A DNA stretch of 64,000 nucleotides, taken from Cristatella mucedo (Eukaryota; Bryozoa; Phylactolaemata; Cristatellidae). The notes under the pieces were generated by a model. The model made no database searches and was not told where the DNA came from. It saw nothing but the letters and a program-made list of their open reading frames with translations. Where the stretch lies: contig WPIO01000035.1 of NCBI GenBank assembly GCA_009760855.2, positions 3,495,001-3,559,000 on the forward strand. The letters run 5' to 3'. This document shows, one piece after another, positions 21,865-33,275 of the stretch. Made by a program: the position numbers and the translations under genes. Positions within the stretch are counted from its first letter, which is position 1, and each line of letters begins with the position of its first letter.

Positions 21865-23605
21865 CCTCTTAAATTTCTTCAGTTAAATGCCCGATCCCTA
21901 AAAACTAAGGGTTTAGTAATCCGCGATCAGGTGGTCCAGGAGAAGCTAGATGCATTTCAGCTGACCAAGACGTGGATGCTCTGGCAGCCAAACAACTGAG
22001 AGCACCTCATCCGGGCTCTCATTGTTTCATCCGTGTGGTCTTAGAAGACAGGTTGCCGTTTTTGTTGGTGGACCGCAATTCGTGAAATGCATTGTTTACA
22101 TAGGCCATCGTTTGAATTTGATACAATCGTGTCCTCGTCGAAAACCATTACTCTCACTGTTATGACAAACCAACCTCATTCTAGTGGTCTAAACTTGTCC
22201 ATGGAGGAGTTGTTCCTCGATGAAATGCTTGCGTGTGACAGCCAGTTACTGGTTAGAGGAGACCTCAAAATTAATTTTGCCAACCCCAGCAACTGTCAGG
22301 TCCGCTCAGTTCTTCGCTGATTTGAGAACTTTGGTTTAGTCAAATAGGTCAATCATACCCCTAACTTCAGTGGCCACGTCCTTGATCTTGCTATCACTAA
22401 GAAAATTTGCCCTAATGACCTTGTCGTGTGCCTACAGACCATCTCGGATTATTGCACTTTCTCATTTACGGTCTCAGTTCTGTCCTACATGCAGGGTAAT
22501 GGTGAGTTTGTCCAGTGACGCAGCTTAAAAGGCAATGACCAATGAAAGGTTTTCAAATCTTTATGCGAGACAGGTTATCTTGATATGCACTCAGACTCAG
22601 CCGATCGCCTTGATACCTTTACTGGCGGAATGAATATATCGCACTTAGGAATGCCCTTGACGAGCATGCTCCAATAGGTTCTGTCAGTGTACAGAGTTAC
22701 CGAGATACTTTTCAAGTTTAAAAAAAATAAAAATAAAAAATTCTCAGCTTTAAGCACAATCTAGAGCGCCGTTTTATGAAGTTTGGGTCTGATGAAAATC
22801 TAGTCAATTCAAAGACTTCTTTCGATTCGGATGCCTAGAAAGTGCAGGGCTTCTTTCTTTCACTCAAATACTGAAGTCTGGCCAATCAGAGCCAAGCGAG
22901 GTTTATACGACGGTAAACAACTTGCTGGCAAGTTCTGAGAGGTCTCATTCTCCAAATATTAATGGCTCAGCAGACAAGCTTTTGACCATTTACTAAAAAC
23001 AATGTGCACATTGTTCCTCCATAGAATTCCCTCCTGCTAATGCAATTGGTGAATCGCAACCTCGGATCTTCCTTAAGAAAGTTTCCGAGGTTTCAGGATG
23101 CAATGTGGTTACCTTAGCAAGGTTTAGTAAGAAAAAGAAAGCTTTCTCCTGAAGACTCTGTATAATGCCCTCTACGTTCTTCACTGGCAGACAAACTTAG
23201 CCCAGCCATAAAAGAGTTTTGTTGATGATTCTCTGAAAAAAGGGTTTGAACCTAAGTCCTTCGAATTGGTCATCTTTAGACCAATTCTTAAGAAGGCTGG
23301 ATTCAATGCAGAGGTCCTTGTAAACTAACGCCCAGTTTTCGGTCTTTCATTTTTGTCTAAGGGATACTTCAAAAGTTGTCGCTGAGCTTCTTGTAGCGTG
23401 CGTTGAAAAGGATTATCACCGCAATTTCAATCGTAGTTCAGGCTGCAGTATTCCACCAAAACTGCTCTCTCCGTGTGACCAATGAAATCCTGTGTAGCAA
23501 CAATGACGGGAACGTCACCAACCTAGTGCTGTTAGATTTATCAGCTGGAATCCGCACAACGACCTCTAATGTACTCGTAATTGTGCTTACGTTGCCTAGT
23601 AGATA
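21865..23605 (+). mobile_element. LINE-B copy with endonuclease and early RT regions, decayed
   Basis: Starts with LQLNARSLKTKG and LDAFQLTKTW, the opening of the APE-type endonuclease that nicks target DNA in L2/CR1 LINEs. A later frame (22087-22320) carries LLVRGDLKINF, the counterpart of the GDFN catalytic motif. The linker and N-terminal reverse transcriptase follow, reaching NLVLLDLSAGIRTTTSN (motif A, with the FDT aspartate missing) and stopping there. Blocks from 22480 on align with the LINE-B copy at 59.4-60.6 kb. Numerous stops and frameshifts make it non-functional. It is the only copy here that retains endonuclease sequence. Confidence 0.8.
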
Positions 23606-25504
23606 GACGATTGTAAATAAGATTTAATCTCCTTTGCTATTATTCATTCCAAGTTATTTTTTTATATTAGCAATAAGGACACTGGATAGAAGTTTGAAAT
23701 TTTTTGAGTCGAGTTTTGACATTTACAAAAATGATTGAACTAGGCTTTTTCAAAGGATGCATGAAAAATACCAAATGCTATGACTATATCTGGACTGTAG
23801 CATATTTTTGCATTAAGATCTTCTTGGAATCGTAAATAACGTGGATAATAGGTTAGTATAAGTATTGAAGGTGGAATTGAGTATGAAGCAGAAACGCATG
23901 GTGATTAGTTCAGTGCGAATATCACCTTGGCCACGGACTTGCTAATCATTCACATCTTGCTGGCCAAGCAGATGGACATGTGCTCTAGTAGATCTCCACG
24001 AGGATTGCTTGCTAAGACGTTGAGGTAAGTAGATAGTTGATGGTCGACTTCAGCATTTTAAAATTTGTTTCATGTTATTTTTATGTAACTTAGACTTGTT
24101 CTCAGCAATGATAGATTTGTGTGACCTGCCGTAGTCAATGTATGCTGGTTCACGGCAGTAAATCCTCACCTTTGACAGGCTATCTCAAGCGTGTGGTGAT
24201 CCTAGCTAGATCAGTGTCAGCAATAAACTATTGGCTATATAAGTGGTTACGTACAATCTGATTAGTAGGAATAGCAATTTCTTCCGTAACGTTGTCAAGA
24301 AAATTTCATGTTTTAGCAACCAACCAGTAAGAATAGGTTTTGACATAGGATTCAGTTGATGGGGTTATTAAAATGTTTGTGTGGACAGCATCGATGCAAA
24401 TAATTGTAAAATTTTAGAATCCCCATGATGTTTTCATACAGAAGGGTACAATAACAAAAATCTGAATTATATCTACTGGGTTCGAACATTCAGTGTTTGG
24501 TAAAAACAGAACTCAATAACACATAACGCCTGGATTATTTTTCAATCGAGTGCTGAGGAAATGTACATGAGCCACAACTATGCAAGCCAACAAACCAAAT
24601 CAGAACCTTAATATTCATCTGGTCCATCGACATGAGTGCCCTAATCTAAGTACCATACAAGAAAGAAATTATTTCTTGAACACACAAGGGACGTGAAATC
24701 AGGAATGCTGCATGATATGGAGCGTATACTACTGCGACTGTCTAATAAATTGTAAATACACCACATTTGCTTTAGTCTATGATATCCTACTTAGCGTGAC
24801 CCTACTCACATAGTACTCCAATAGAAGTGTCCGATATAAAAGCTTCCTAACTTCTCTTTAGGGATAACAGCCCCGTTCAGATAAGGATTCTTTATAAAAT
24901 GCCTTTATGGTGAGAAGCCCGGAAGCCCTTTCTCTTCCAAGCCCACAACAAATATGGCACTCCTTTGGGCAAAAAAATTGATAGCTGTACTGAAAATTAG
25001 TGCCGAGTTTCCGCTTCTGAGGCACTCCAACCAGAAAGAAGCTTAGCCTCTCTAATAGAACTTACGGAGATGCGCTCACTTCGGCAGAGCTCGAAGGGCA
25101 GCTCCTTCAAAGGTTAGCTGCCAGTTAACTTCTTGCACCAGCGTCAGCATAATGGAGTTCCTCACACCTAGGTGCACCTGCAGCTGCGATTCGATAGCAC
25201 CTTATTCGTCCCCATTGGAAAAACAGGAGGTAAGCTCCATCTGGAGAGCCACAACCAAGCACGACGTGCACCCATAAAGAACTTTTTTTTGCATCATCAA
25301 AGTTGGGATACTTAAATTCTGGTTAGCTTGAAGGTCCAGAACTTTAAGAAGCCATCTGCCAGCTTTTTTGAGAACTTTTGCAGAGAAATGGGCACCCATA
25401 ATTTATGTAGCATGAGTATCAGTTTAGATTTTTCCGGCGGTTCTACTTGAAAAATTGCATTGAGGCTTTTATTAGCCGACCTTTTTCACTTACGGATTTC
25501 ACTC
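23606..25504. other. No gene recognised
   Basis: About 1.9 kb of AT-rich sequence with no supported repeat or coding motif. The 65-codon minus frame at 25202-25399 has no recognised domain. Confidence 0.4.
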
Positions 25505-25690
25505 CGAGAAAGGCGATTCAATAGCCTCGCTTTTATAGAGGCAGAAGACCTATAACCACAATCACCATGGCTCCCAGTGAGAAATACAGTACCGCCAACT
25601 TCAGGTCTTGAACTCACAACCTTGGTCGTGAAGAGCTAGTACCTCACCCATCGGCTAAGATCCAGGGGGAAATTAAAGGTTATCTGATTT
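25505..25690 (-). mobile_element. SINE S1, tRNA-derived
   Basis: Antisense copy with tail (AATAGCCTCGCTTTTATAG), body (ACCACAATCACCATGGC) and tRNA-like head (CACAACCTTGGTCGTGAAG, then CATCGGCTAAGATCC). It lies end to end with a second antisense copy. Confidence 0.75.
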
Positions 25691-25694
25691 AAAA

Positions 25695-25845
25695 GCCACA
25701 TTTATAAAGGGACAGAATATTGTTATGGCTATCACCGCCACTTGCAGTGAGTAATAAAGTATTGTCTCTTGCAGAACTCAAACGCACGACCTGGGTCGTG
25801 AAGAGTTGGCACGTTATCCGTCGAGTACTACCGTGACCGTCCGTC
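25695..25845 (-). mobile_element. SINE S1, second antisense copy
   Basis: Body GGCTATCACCGCCACTTGCA and head CACGACCTGGGTCGTGAAG. It follows the previous copy in the same orientation within about 5 bases, either as a tandem pair or as one inserted at the tail of the other. Confidence 0.75.
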
Positions 25846-26921
25846 AGTCGTTGACCATTACTAAGTCAACTTCAGAGCATAATATGCAACCAGTGACATT
25901 TTATATAATGGAGTGCATGCTTAATTACAGTAGTTTAGCGAATACAACTACTTTATATTACTAATGGTTCCTGAATTGCAACGCGAAAACGATTTTCCCG
26001 AAAAAATGTTACCGGTGCAGGATTTTCAAATTGAAAATTAAAGACCGTAAAAATAGGAATATAGTGGCGCAAAGGGTCATCCAAAAAGGTCACCGACCAA
26101 CGTAGCTCGTATTGACCAACCCGGTCAGAATCTAAATGTCTACCCTGCCTTCTCTGACGTAATCTCCGCAGCTTTTACGTGCTCAATTAAATAACGGGCT
26201 GATCAAAAGCCTGCTCGTAGCAATTTAGTAATCCCATGATTTATTTAATATAATTTTCAATAACTCAATTCAAATTCAACGATCTATTTCAACTAGGAGG
26301 GTGCACGTCGGAGCCAAATATGCTAATCTGTAAATTATGTACCCTTATAATTTGACTTGACATTCATTACAACTTTTCAATCGTAGTAGTACTATCAATA
26401 TCACAAAGAGCACAGCGAAGATTTGACAATAGTGATTGATGGCGAGTCAATTATTCTTTGGCCTTGGAGTTGCATTAAAATGTCACTCAACGTTCGCTGC
26501 GAATGCACACGACTCCTTTTCAGCTGAATACTGAGCTAATGACATGCGACATGGACTTTTCATATTCAGGAATGAGTGCTATTGAGTGCCTCCGAGAATG
26601 TCTACTGTTGGCATAACTGCTTGCATCGGCTCAGCAAACTACGCTTTATTTTAGCCATGCTTTGAGGTGCCAGACCCTCATGCATCTAATAGGACAAACG
26701 TCTTTTGCTTTCTTGGTAGTGGAAAGCTGAGCACTTTAGTCCCGGAAAAGCTACAGTTGGTTCGTAACCATCGTTACACTAGGCCCTCGCTGCTTTTTTA
26801 CTAATGTCCTTGGGCAGCAAGCACACACCACTCCCAACTCTGCTAGTCTTTGCCAATGCCTGATAAAAAGGTCTCAATGCAGAGATAATGACTTGTAGGC
26901 TCAGCAGCAATGCTCACAGGT
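25846..26921. other. No gene recognised
   Basis: AT-rich sequence without a supported feature. Confidence 0.4.
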
Positions 26922-27055
26922 ATATGTAATGTAATGTATCTCCGTCTGTAACTCCACAAAGTCATAAAGACTATGTGGGTGTTACGCAGGAGAGTTTTGT
27001 GTAGCGCACTAACAGCCTAAGCGGTTTTATGTATGCATTCAGTAGCCAACAGAAG
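26922..27055 (-). mobile_element. LINE-B 3' terminus only
   Basis: Antisense copy nearly identical to the one at 17275-17400, from TAATGTAATGTATCTCCGTC to GCATTCAGTAGCCAAC. It is severely 5'-truncated. Confidence 0.85.
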
Positions 27056-27419
27056 TATTTCTTTGATAACGGAACAAGACAGTAACCCTAGTCTAGGAAG
27101 TCAGTATCAGAGCACTGAGCAGTCGAGTCGATAGCAGCGGACACCGTCAGGTGTACTTCACCAGCCACGCTGTACAATAACTCCTATTGTACGTATGGGG
27201 CGTCAATAAACTGCCCAGTCCAGGGTCTGGAGCCCAATTCTTTGCCTATTATGTGACTTGAGCTACTTGACGTTTAAGCATAGACTGTGACTTTCCCTTT
27301 TTTGTGAGCCATTATCGCTTAGATAATACCAGTAATGCGATGGTATTCCTAATCTTCTTGATTTATATCCCCAATTAGTGTTCACCACATCCTAGACACT
27401 GCTGACGGTTTTCCGAAAC
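27056..27419. other. No gene recognised
   Basis: Contains a short inverted repeat around ACTCCTATTGTACG near 27180. Nothing else noticed. Confidence 0.4.
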
Positions 27420-27660
27420 ACCGGCAGAGACTGTCAGTGAGTGTGTCCCTGTGATTCGCCTTTATGTACTTATGCGCGCTGACACGTGCATGCTGCCATT
27501 AACCACATTTGTATGCTGACCCTGTGCCTGTCACCACTAACTATACTATTCTTGTTGCTTAATGAGTACTAACCATTCGATCGTGCTTCTTCTCCAGCAA
27601 TTTTAAAGCGCCTAAAAAGAGATTGATTTCTCGGATGGCACTTTATCGACTGCACTATTT
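27420..27660 (+). mobile_element. LINE-A 3' UTR copy, older
   Basis: Matches the LINE-A 3' UTR (GTCCCTGTGATTCGCC, GCATGCTGCCATTAACCAC) and ends with a partly decayed terminal hairpin (AAAGCGCC... GGCACTTTATC). It lacks a clean ATT tail. Confidence 0.85.
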
Positions 27661-27829
27661 TTTTTATTCCGCAGCCTGCGTCACAGCTCCAGCACCAGCA
27701 CTCCGACTTCTCGCTCGCCCGACTTCTCTGCTGCCCATTATGCTGCCGCTAATCTGGAGCAGCAATTTTACGCTGCCTACTTCGACTGTCACTCTGGTTA
27801 GCACCTATCGGACCGCCAATCTCGCTGGC

Positions 27830-28128
27830 TCAGACTTCATTTATGATCGTCTATTTAGGACAGCATTTAGTGGGTCCCTGTGATTCGTCCTTGATGTGCT
27901 TATGCGTGCTGACACTGTGCATGCTGCCACTAACCACATTTGCATGCTGACCCTGTGCATGTCACCCCTAACCATATTATTCATTTCGTTTGTTTTTCAA
28001 GCATGATTTTACTTACCATTCAATTGCATTTCACTTTACAACAAATGTAAAGCACCTAGAGAGAGATTAAGTTCTCTGAGGGCGCTTTATCAAGTGAATT
28101 ATTATCATTATTATTATTATTATTATCG
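27830..28128 (+). mobile_element. LINE-A 3' end, second copy in tandem
   Basis: Begins with the last codons of the ORF (frame reading RLFRTAFSGSL, as in the intact copy), then the full 3' UTR, hairpin and (ATT)n tail. It has the same orientation as the copy 200 bases upstream. The 60-200 bases between the two copies are not LINE sequence. Confidence 0.9.
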
Positions 28129-29839
28129 ACGCAAATCCGTGCAAAAATAGTCGAAATGGCAGGGACGGCAGTTCCGCCTTCTTTTTTTTTACGTCGGCAT
28201 CGTTCGTTCCTTGAAAAGAGTACGCCGGCTGCAAACGTGTCAGCTCCCAGCACTATAGCGCCCTGCCGACGGCTGCCGAGGGATATTGGCTGGCATAACA
28301 GTGGGCTGATTGGCGGCGGCAACGTAAAGCAGGCAACGTAAAGCAGCACTACAGGTGTCGTACGCTCCCATCGCAGAGGTCTCACGAGAGAGAGATGCTG
28401 ACTGTGAGATACTCTCCTCTGCCCGGGTCGTCTAGCAATACACTTGCCTGGGAGCAGAACGGAAATCCGCTTTGACTGACAGCCACTAGGGATACGTAAG
28501 AAATTCTTACTTCTTGAAGAAACTGTGCAAAGGAATGCTGAGCCCAAAATGTTTAGTTGGGCTTTTAGATGGTCATCTCACTCTCCCGTGACAAACGCTG
28601 GTTAGTACAGTACTGCAAGCTATGTTAATTTTCTGCATTGTCCTCGTGCTCTCTTTCTAGCTGCTTTGAGCGTTGCTACCATCGTGAGTCAGATCACAGC
28701 GCGACCGAAGGGTTTGAATAGTTTGAACCAGATGAGAAGGGCAGTAGCACAATATAGTGGCAGTAGGCAGTAAGTCCACATAGTTGTGTCTAGAGATACA
28801 TAGGCTCTGAGTGACAAACAACAACCCACTAGCATCGCTCCGAGACTCTTCAGTTTGGTGGAGATAGGCACCAATTTAGTCATATTTGGTGCATTTTACT
28901 CAGAGATACAGACACGTTTGAAGTAATATTCACCACGAAGCAGTGAACCCCAAGTTTCAAGTGGAAAAATAGAAGGTCGCTTTTCCTAATTGCAATCCAT
29001 GTATCAAGCCAAAAGTGAGAATAAGACGATGACTAGATAATTATAAAGGAGAAAATCAGAGCGATCATGGAGTTTATAGAATATTTCTTTATTTGCTGGC
29101 TGCTTTCATGAAACATTGGCCATGGTTGAAAAAGTCTAAAACCCAAGACAGTTAAGCTGATTAGGGAACATCGCCATCTTGCCCAGAATCGGATTTACTC
29201 TTGGCAGGTGGCTTTCTCATGCTTTCTACCCACCGGCATCCTGGTAAGGTTTTCATGCCTGGAGCTTCAGTGACTTAAATGTTGACGTAGCTAGATGTTA
29301 AGATGGAAACGACAACATTGTCTTCCAGATACCTAATGCAGGCTGGAAAGGAGGAATATTGCTTAGTGATGATACTTTTTTACGATTGAAGCTGGCATAC
29401 TACAAAAGTCTATTAATATGGGAGTAGCTCGTATGCTCTGACAAGTGGTTGAGTTTCCAGTACCACTTTAATTGTCATTGGATCAGGGTATTTAGTGATG
29501 TCAATCGGTAGAAAGCTACAGGCCTTAAGTTCACAAGAGCTGAATGCACACTACACAGTGAATTAGAAATAGGATAGAGGCATTGCTAAGTGACCAGATC
29601 TTTCTGATCTGGTGACGCGATTGGAAGCCCTAATTAGTAATATCTAACCTAGGTATACCGGAAAATAGAATAAGGAAAGCTAAAATTTAGTAAAAAAAAA
29701 AGACATGCATTCGAAGTGTCGCTTCCTGGGGATTGCTTTACAGCCAATTCAAAGTGTTTTAGAAAGAGATTTGCTGCTCTGGGACTGCTATAGAAAGCCT
29801 TAATATTGTATTACAACTATTTTAATAGTACTTGTATTA
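28129..29839. other. No gene recognised
   Basis: 28150-28540 is moderately GC-rich, with overlapping open frames on both strands that carry no known domain. The remainder is AT-rich. Confidence 0.35.
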
Positions 29840-30110
29840 TTGTAATTAGTTATGCCAGATCATTTCAATGGACAGTTGTTACATTCAGGAAAGCAAACCA
29901 AGCCACCCAGATGTGTGCCATTTTTAAAATGCCTAAATACAGGTGCTGGAAGATTTGCAAGGAGAGAGTTACATAAGCATAGACAAGATAGCAAAAACGA
30001 TCTTGCTGTAATGACTTCAGGAAGCTATTCTCAAAATGGTATTAATGAAATGACATCATCGAAGCAAGCCCAAACTGCTGCGACTTGTTGAAGGTGAAGT
30101 TAGTAATATA
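29840..30110 (-). mobile_element. Probable divergent LINE fragment
   Basis: Antisense blocks in LINE order: a GAAGATTTGCAAGGAG block, then CATCGAAGCAAGCCCAAACT, which parallels AAGCAAGCCCGAACTTT at 16.2 kb and the equivalent site in LINE-A. Identity is low. Confidence 0.4.
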
Positions 30111-30478
30111 TCTTGTGGCAGGCCACTTTTTAATAGGGAGCCCAGAATCTAGTCAGATGCTGCAAAAGGGACGCCGGCTTAGCCAATTTTAAGCATTAGG
30201 CGTTCCGATTTGTAAACTTCGCCATCGGGCTGTCCTTAACTATACAGTTGTCTTGCCGTTTTCAATTTCAGTACGTCAGCTTACGTTGAAGCGAAAATGT
30301 TACCAGTGTCAGCTGCATTGTAACTGAGTGAGTCTCGGGAACTCGTCGGCAAATAGCTAACATCACCACGTCTGCTGATGAGTATCATTTACCCTGAACT
30401 GAAAGAAGAGACTGTGCTTTATTTTTAGCATCAATTTCCTACGGCGTGGGAGTCGTGACTAGGGGGAGCCTCAAAGAG

Positions 30479-30674
30479 AACCTCGTGTACTCTAACCTCG
30501 TGTACTCTAACCTCTTGTACTCTAACCTCATGTACTCTAACCTCGTGTACTCTAACCTCGTGTACTCTAACCTCGTGTACTCTATTACTCGTGTACTCTA
30601 ACCTCGTGTACTCTAACCTCGTGTACTCTAACCTCGTGTACTCTAACCTCGTATACTCTAACCTCGTGTACTCT
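30479..30674 (+). repeat. 15-bp minisatellite, about 13 units
   Basis: Tandem units of AACCTCGTGTACTCT. Ten units match exactly, three carry single changes (CTTGT, CATGT, GTATAC), and one 16-bp variant begins ATTACTCG. There are no spacers, so it is not a CRISPR array. Confidence 0.95.
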
Positions 30675-30682
30675 ATTACTCG

Positions 30683-32209
30683 ATCAACTTTAAATCCCGA
30701 ATCGTCTATGCTAAACCCTTAAAAAAATCAGTATGCGACTGCTACGGTGGCTGTTTTACCTGAGAACATTTGTCTCGCACTTCATTTTTACAAAAGCTCG
30801 ATCCAGCCCAAAAATTTTACTTGACTTCATGGTTGCACTTTAATCTGATGTGACTATGCCTGAATACAAGCCCAAGCATGCCCATAACCAAGCAAGAAAA
30901 GGGCCATGGTGGCATCGCGACTCTGATAATGTTATGACTTCTAAACTGAAGCAAATTCCTATGTATTATTATATTCTGCACAAGAAGGAGGCATTTTTCC
31001 TGATCAATTTCGCAATAGGGACAACTGCACAGGTAGAGATATTAATCTCACATCTCGAGCCAAAATGAGTAATAGCACGGACAACAGCAAAAATTAATTC
31101 ACGCTCGCTACTTAATTGGCTCAGACTTCACTTTAGAGACTAGGTATTCTTAAGTTTTCACGCTAAACAGATTCCAGACACGATATCAATGTGCCTTTTT
31201 GGGTTGGAGCTAACTACTGCAGGAGAAAGTATGTATTCTCAAGTTATGGCACGATTTCCACCTACCATCCTTAGAGTATAGTCTCTTGCTAAATTTAGCA
31301 CCCCAGAAGCTCGTTGGCTTCTAGGCTGAGGGGATATTAGCCTCTTTGCAACATTAGAATACATTGAATTCCACGATTTTCATATACGTCGTTTCACGAT
31401 ATCCTCTGTCAATATGCGAGATAACGTCTCTGTTCAGCTCTTCCCTAGTGGTCGTATGCAGGACCGACAACAATCCAAGTGACGGACGTGGCTCTTTCCG
31501 GCGAGAGGGCGCGTCTACCTTTGCTAGCACCCAAGAAAGTTCGCTCACTGAATTGGTAAGCCGTCATACCTCCATTGTGCAGCACCTTCGTACTACATCG
31601 AGGGATTGAGATGTTCTTCCGGACTACTACACTTGCAGGTGGCTACACTTGTGAGCGCTACCCTACATATCCAACTTTATCGCTTCGCAAGTGTGACCTC
31701 TCACCAATAACTCCTTAACAAATTGTTAACTAGGCGTCCCTTAATCTAAATTGAAATCCTTTCGTGATCGTGTCGTCACCTCACATGCACTAAAGTCCTG
31801 GGAATTGCTTGTTGTTATGGTCACTGTCTTTAATGTCCTTCCATTAATTACGTATCGGCTTGGTCTGACACGCCTGTCGACATTAAGTTATCATTCGTAC
31901 CCATGAGCATGTCTTTTTTGTTACGGCGGGCTTTGTGGAAATAACTGTTAACGGTACAGTAAAAGGCGTCAGTCGTTGATGCTACGAATCGGAGGGACAT
32001 TCGTGTTTGCTTAAGCATGAGTTCCTAAGCATGATGCTTGCTTGCTTTGAGATACCTACGATGCTTGCGGATGCCTAGCTTGGCTCTAGCGCTTGTTGGC
32101 TTATTCACATGTCGCTCGTTACAAAGTGCATGGATGAAGAATAAGTGCTGCTTACAGGGTACTGTACAAGCCGTCTATTGTTCTTATTCGGTACTGTAAA
32201 CATGATCTA
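30683..32209. other. No gene recognised
   Basis: The minus frame 31354-31548 and plus frame 31364-31609 overlap, and neither shows a known domain. Confidence 0.4.
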
Positions 32210-32958
32210 TAAAATTTCTAAAATGTGGGCTCGTTTAGACGGAGATAACATATCTAAGCTGGTACACGCATTTTTTATATCCCTCCGTGACTTTTGTAAC
32301 TCACTGCTTGCTGTGCAATCAGGCACTTACAGCTTGTGCAAAATTCTGCAGCTAGGATTGTCTGCCGTGAGCGTCGCAGCTGCCACATCACACCACTTCT
32401 AACCGACCTGCACTGGCTCCCAGTCAAGCAACTCATCGCCTTCAAGGTTTTGTTACTCACTTTCAGGTCCCTTCATTTTTTAGCTTCAGCTTACTTATCA
32501 GATCTACTGCTCCACCAGGCAAATCATTGTACCACCCGCCTTTTTGAATCCAACTGTTTACCTATACTTTGTAAAAACCTCAAATCCTTTGGAGACCGTG
32601 CCTTTAATTCGCATGCTACCAAAGCATGGAACTCACTCCCGACTACTGTTAAGACATCTCCTGACTTGACTACATTTAAAAAGAAAATAAAAACGCATTT
32701 ATTTATCCCAGCATTTAGTTGGTCCCTGTGATTCGATCTTTGCGTGCTTATGCATGCTGCTCTGTGCATGTTACCACTAAACATACTTACATCCTGACCC
32801 TGTACATGTCACTCCTAACCACGTTATTTTTGTTTTTAAATTGAGCATGCTACCACTAACCAGTCAATCATACTTCCCTTCCAGCAAATATAAAGCACCT
32901 AGAAATATTTTGAGTTCACAAAGGGTGCTTTACTAAGAGTGTTATTATTATTATTATA
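32210..32958 (+). mobile_element. LINE-A copy, C-terminal ORF and 3' end
   Basis: 5'-truncated copy starting in the post-catalytic region. 32336-32731 is open and encodes QNSAARIVCRERRSCHITPL, LHWLPVKQLIAFKVLLLTF, a GDRAFNSHATKAWNSLP segment and a terminal KTHLFIPAF, all diagnostic of the L2-clade C-terminus. A frameshift near 32335 separates it from the upstream piece. The 3' UTR, a hairpin with outer stem GCACC/GGTGC and an (ATT)n tail follow. This C-terminal domain has no assigned catalytic role. Confidence 0.9.
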
Positions 32959-33107
32959 GCCGAAGATTACCTGCACCAAAATCACTTTCAAGGCAATTCA
33001 GTGCATTAGGGGTAACACTAAAAAGCCAAATAGTTCTTTGTCATGTGACCAGTTAGTAGCTTTAGGTTTGTAACCTCAGCTGCTCGGTTGAAATTAAAGG
33101 TGGCTGG

Positions 33108-33275
33108 AAACATTGCCAGGGTCTTGGCCTTAGGGTTAAGGTGATCGCTTTTTCACAAACCTGGTAGTGGGTTCAAGTTATGCAGCCTTTACTGCCCACT
33201 GCAAGTGGTGGTAATAGCCGAGAAGGCTCTTCTACTGCCATTATATAAATACAGCTATTAAATTGGCTAACATTT
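33108..33275 (+). mobile_element. SINE S1, tRNA-derived
   Basis: Head with TTGGCCTTAGGGTTAAGG (A-box region) and GGGTTCAAGTT (B-box region), then the body CCACTGCAAGTGGTGGTAAT and tail TTATATAAATACAGCTATTA. It lies about 150 bases downstream of the LINE-A tail, in the same orientation. Confidence 0.8.

Noticed and set aside
28056-28547. 163-codon antisense frame
   Set aside because: Its C-terminal part is antisense LINE-A tail and ATT repeat; the rest has no domain.
30479-30674. Possible CRISPR-like array
   Set aside because: Units are contiguous 15-mers without spacers, and the window is eukaryotic.
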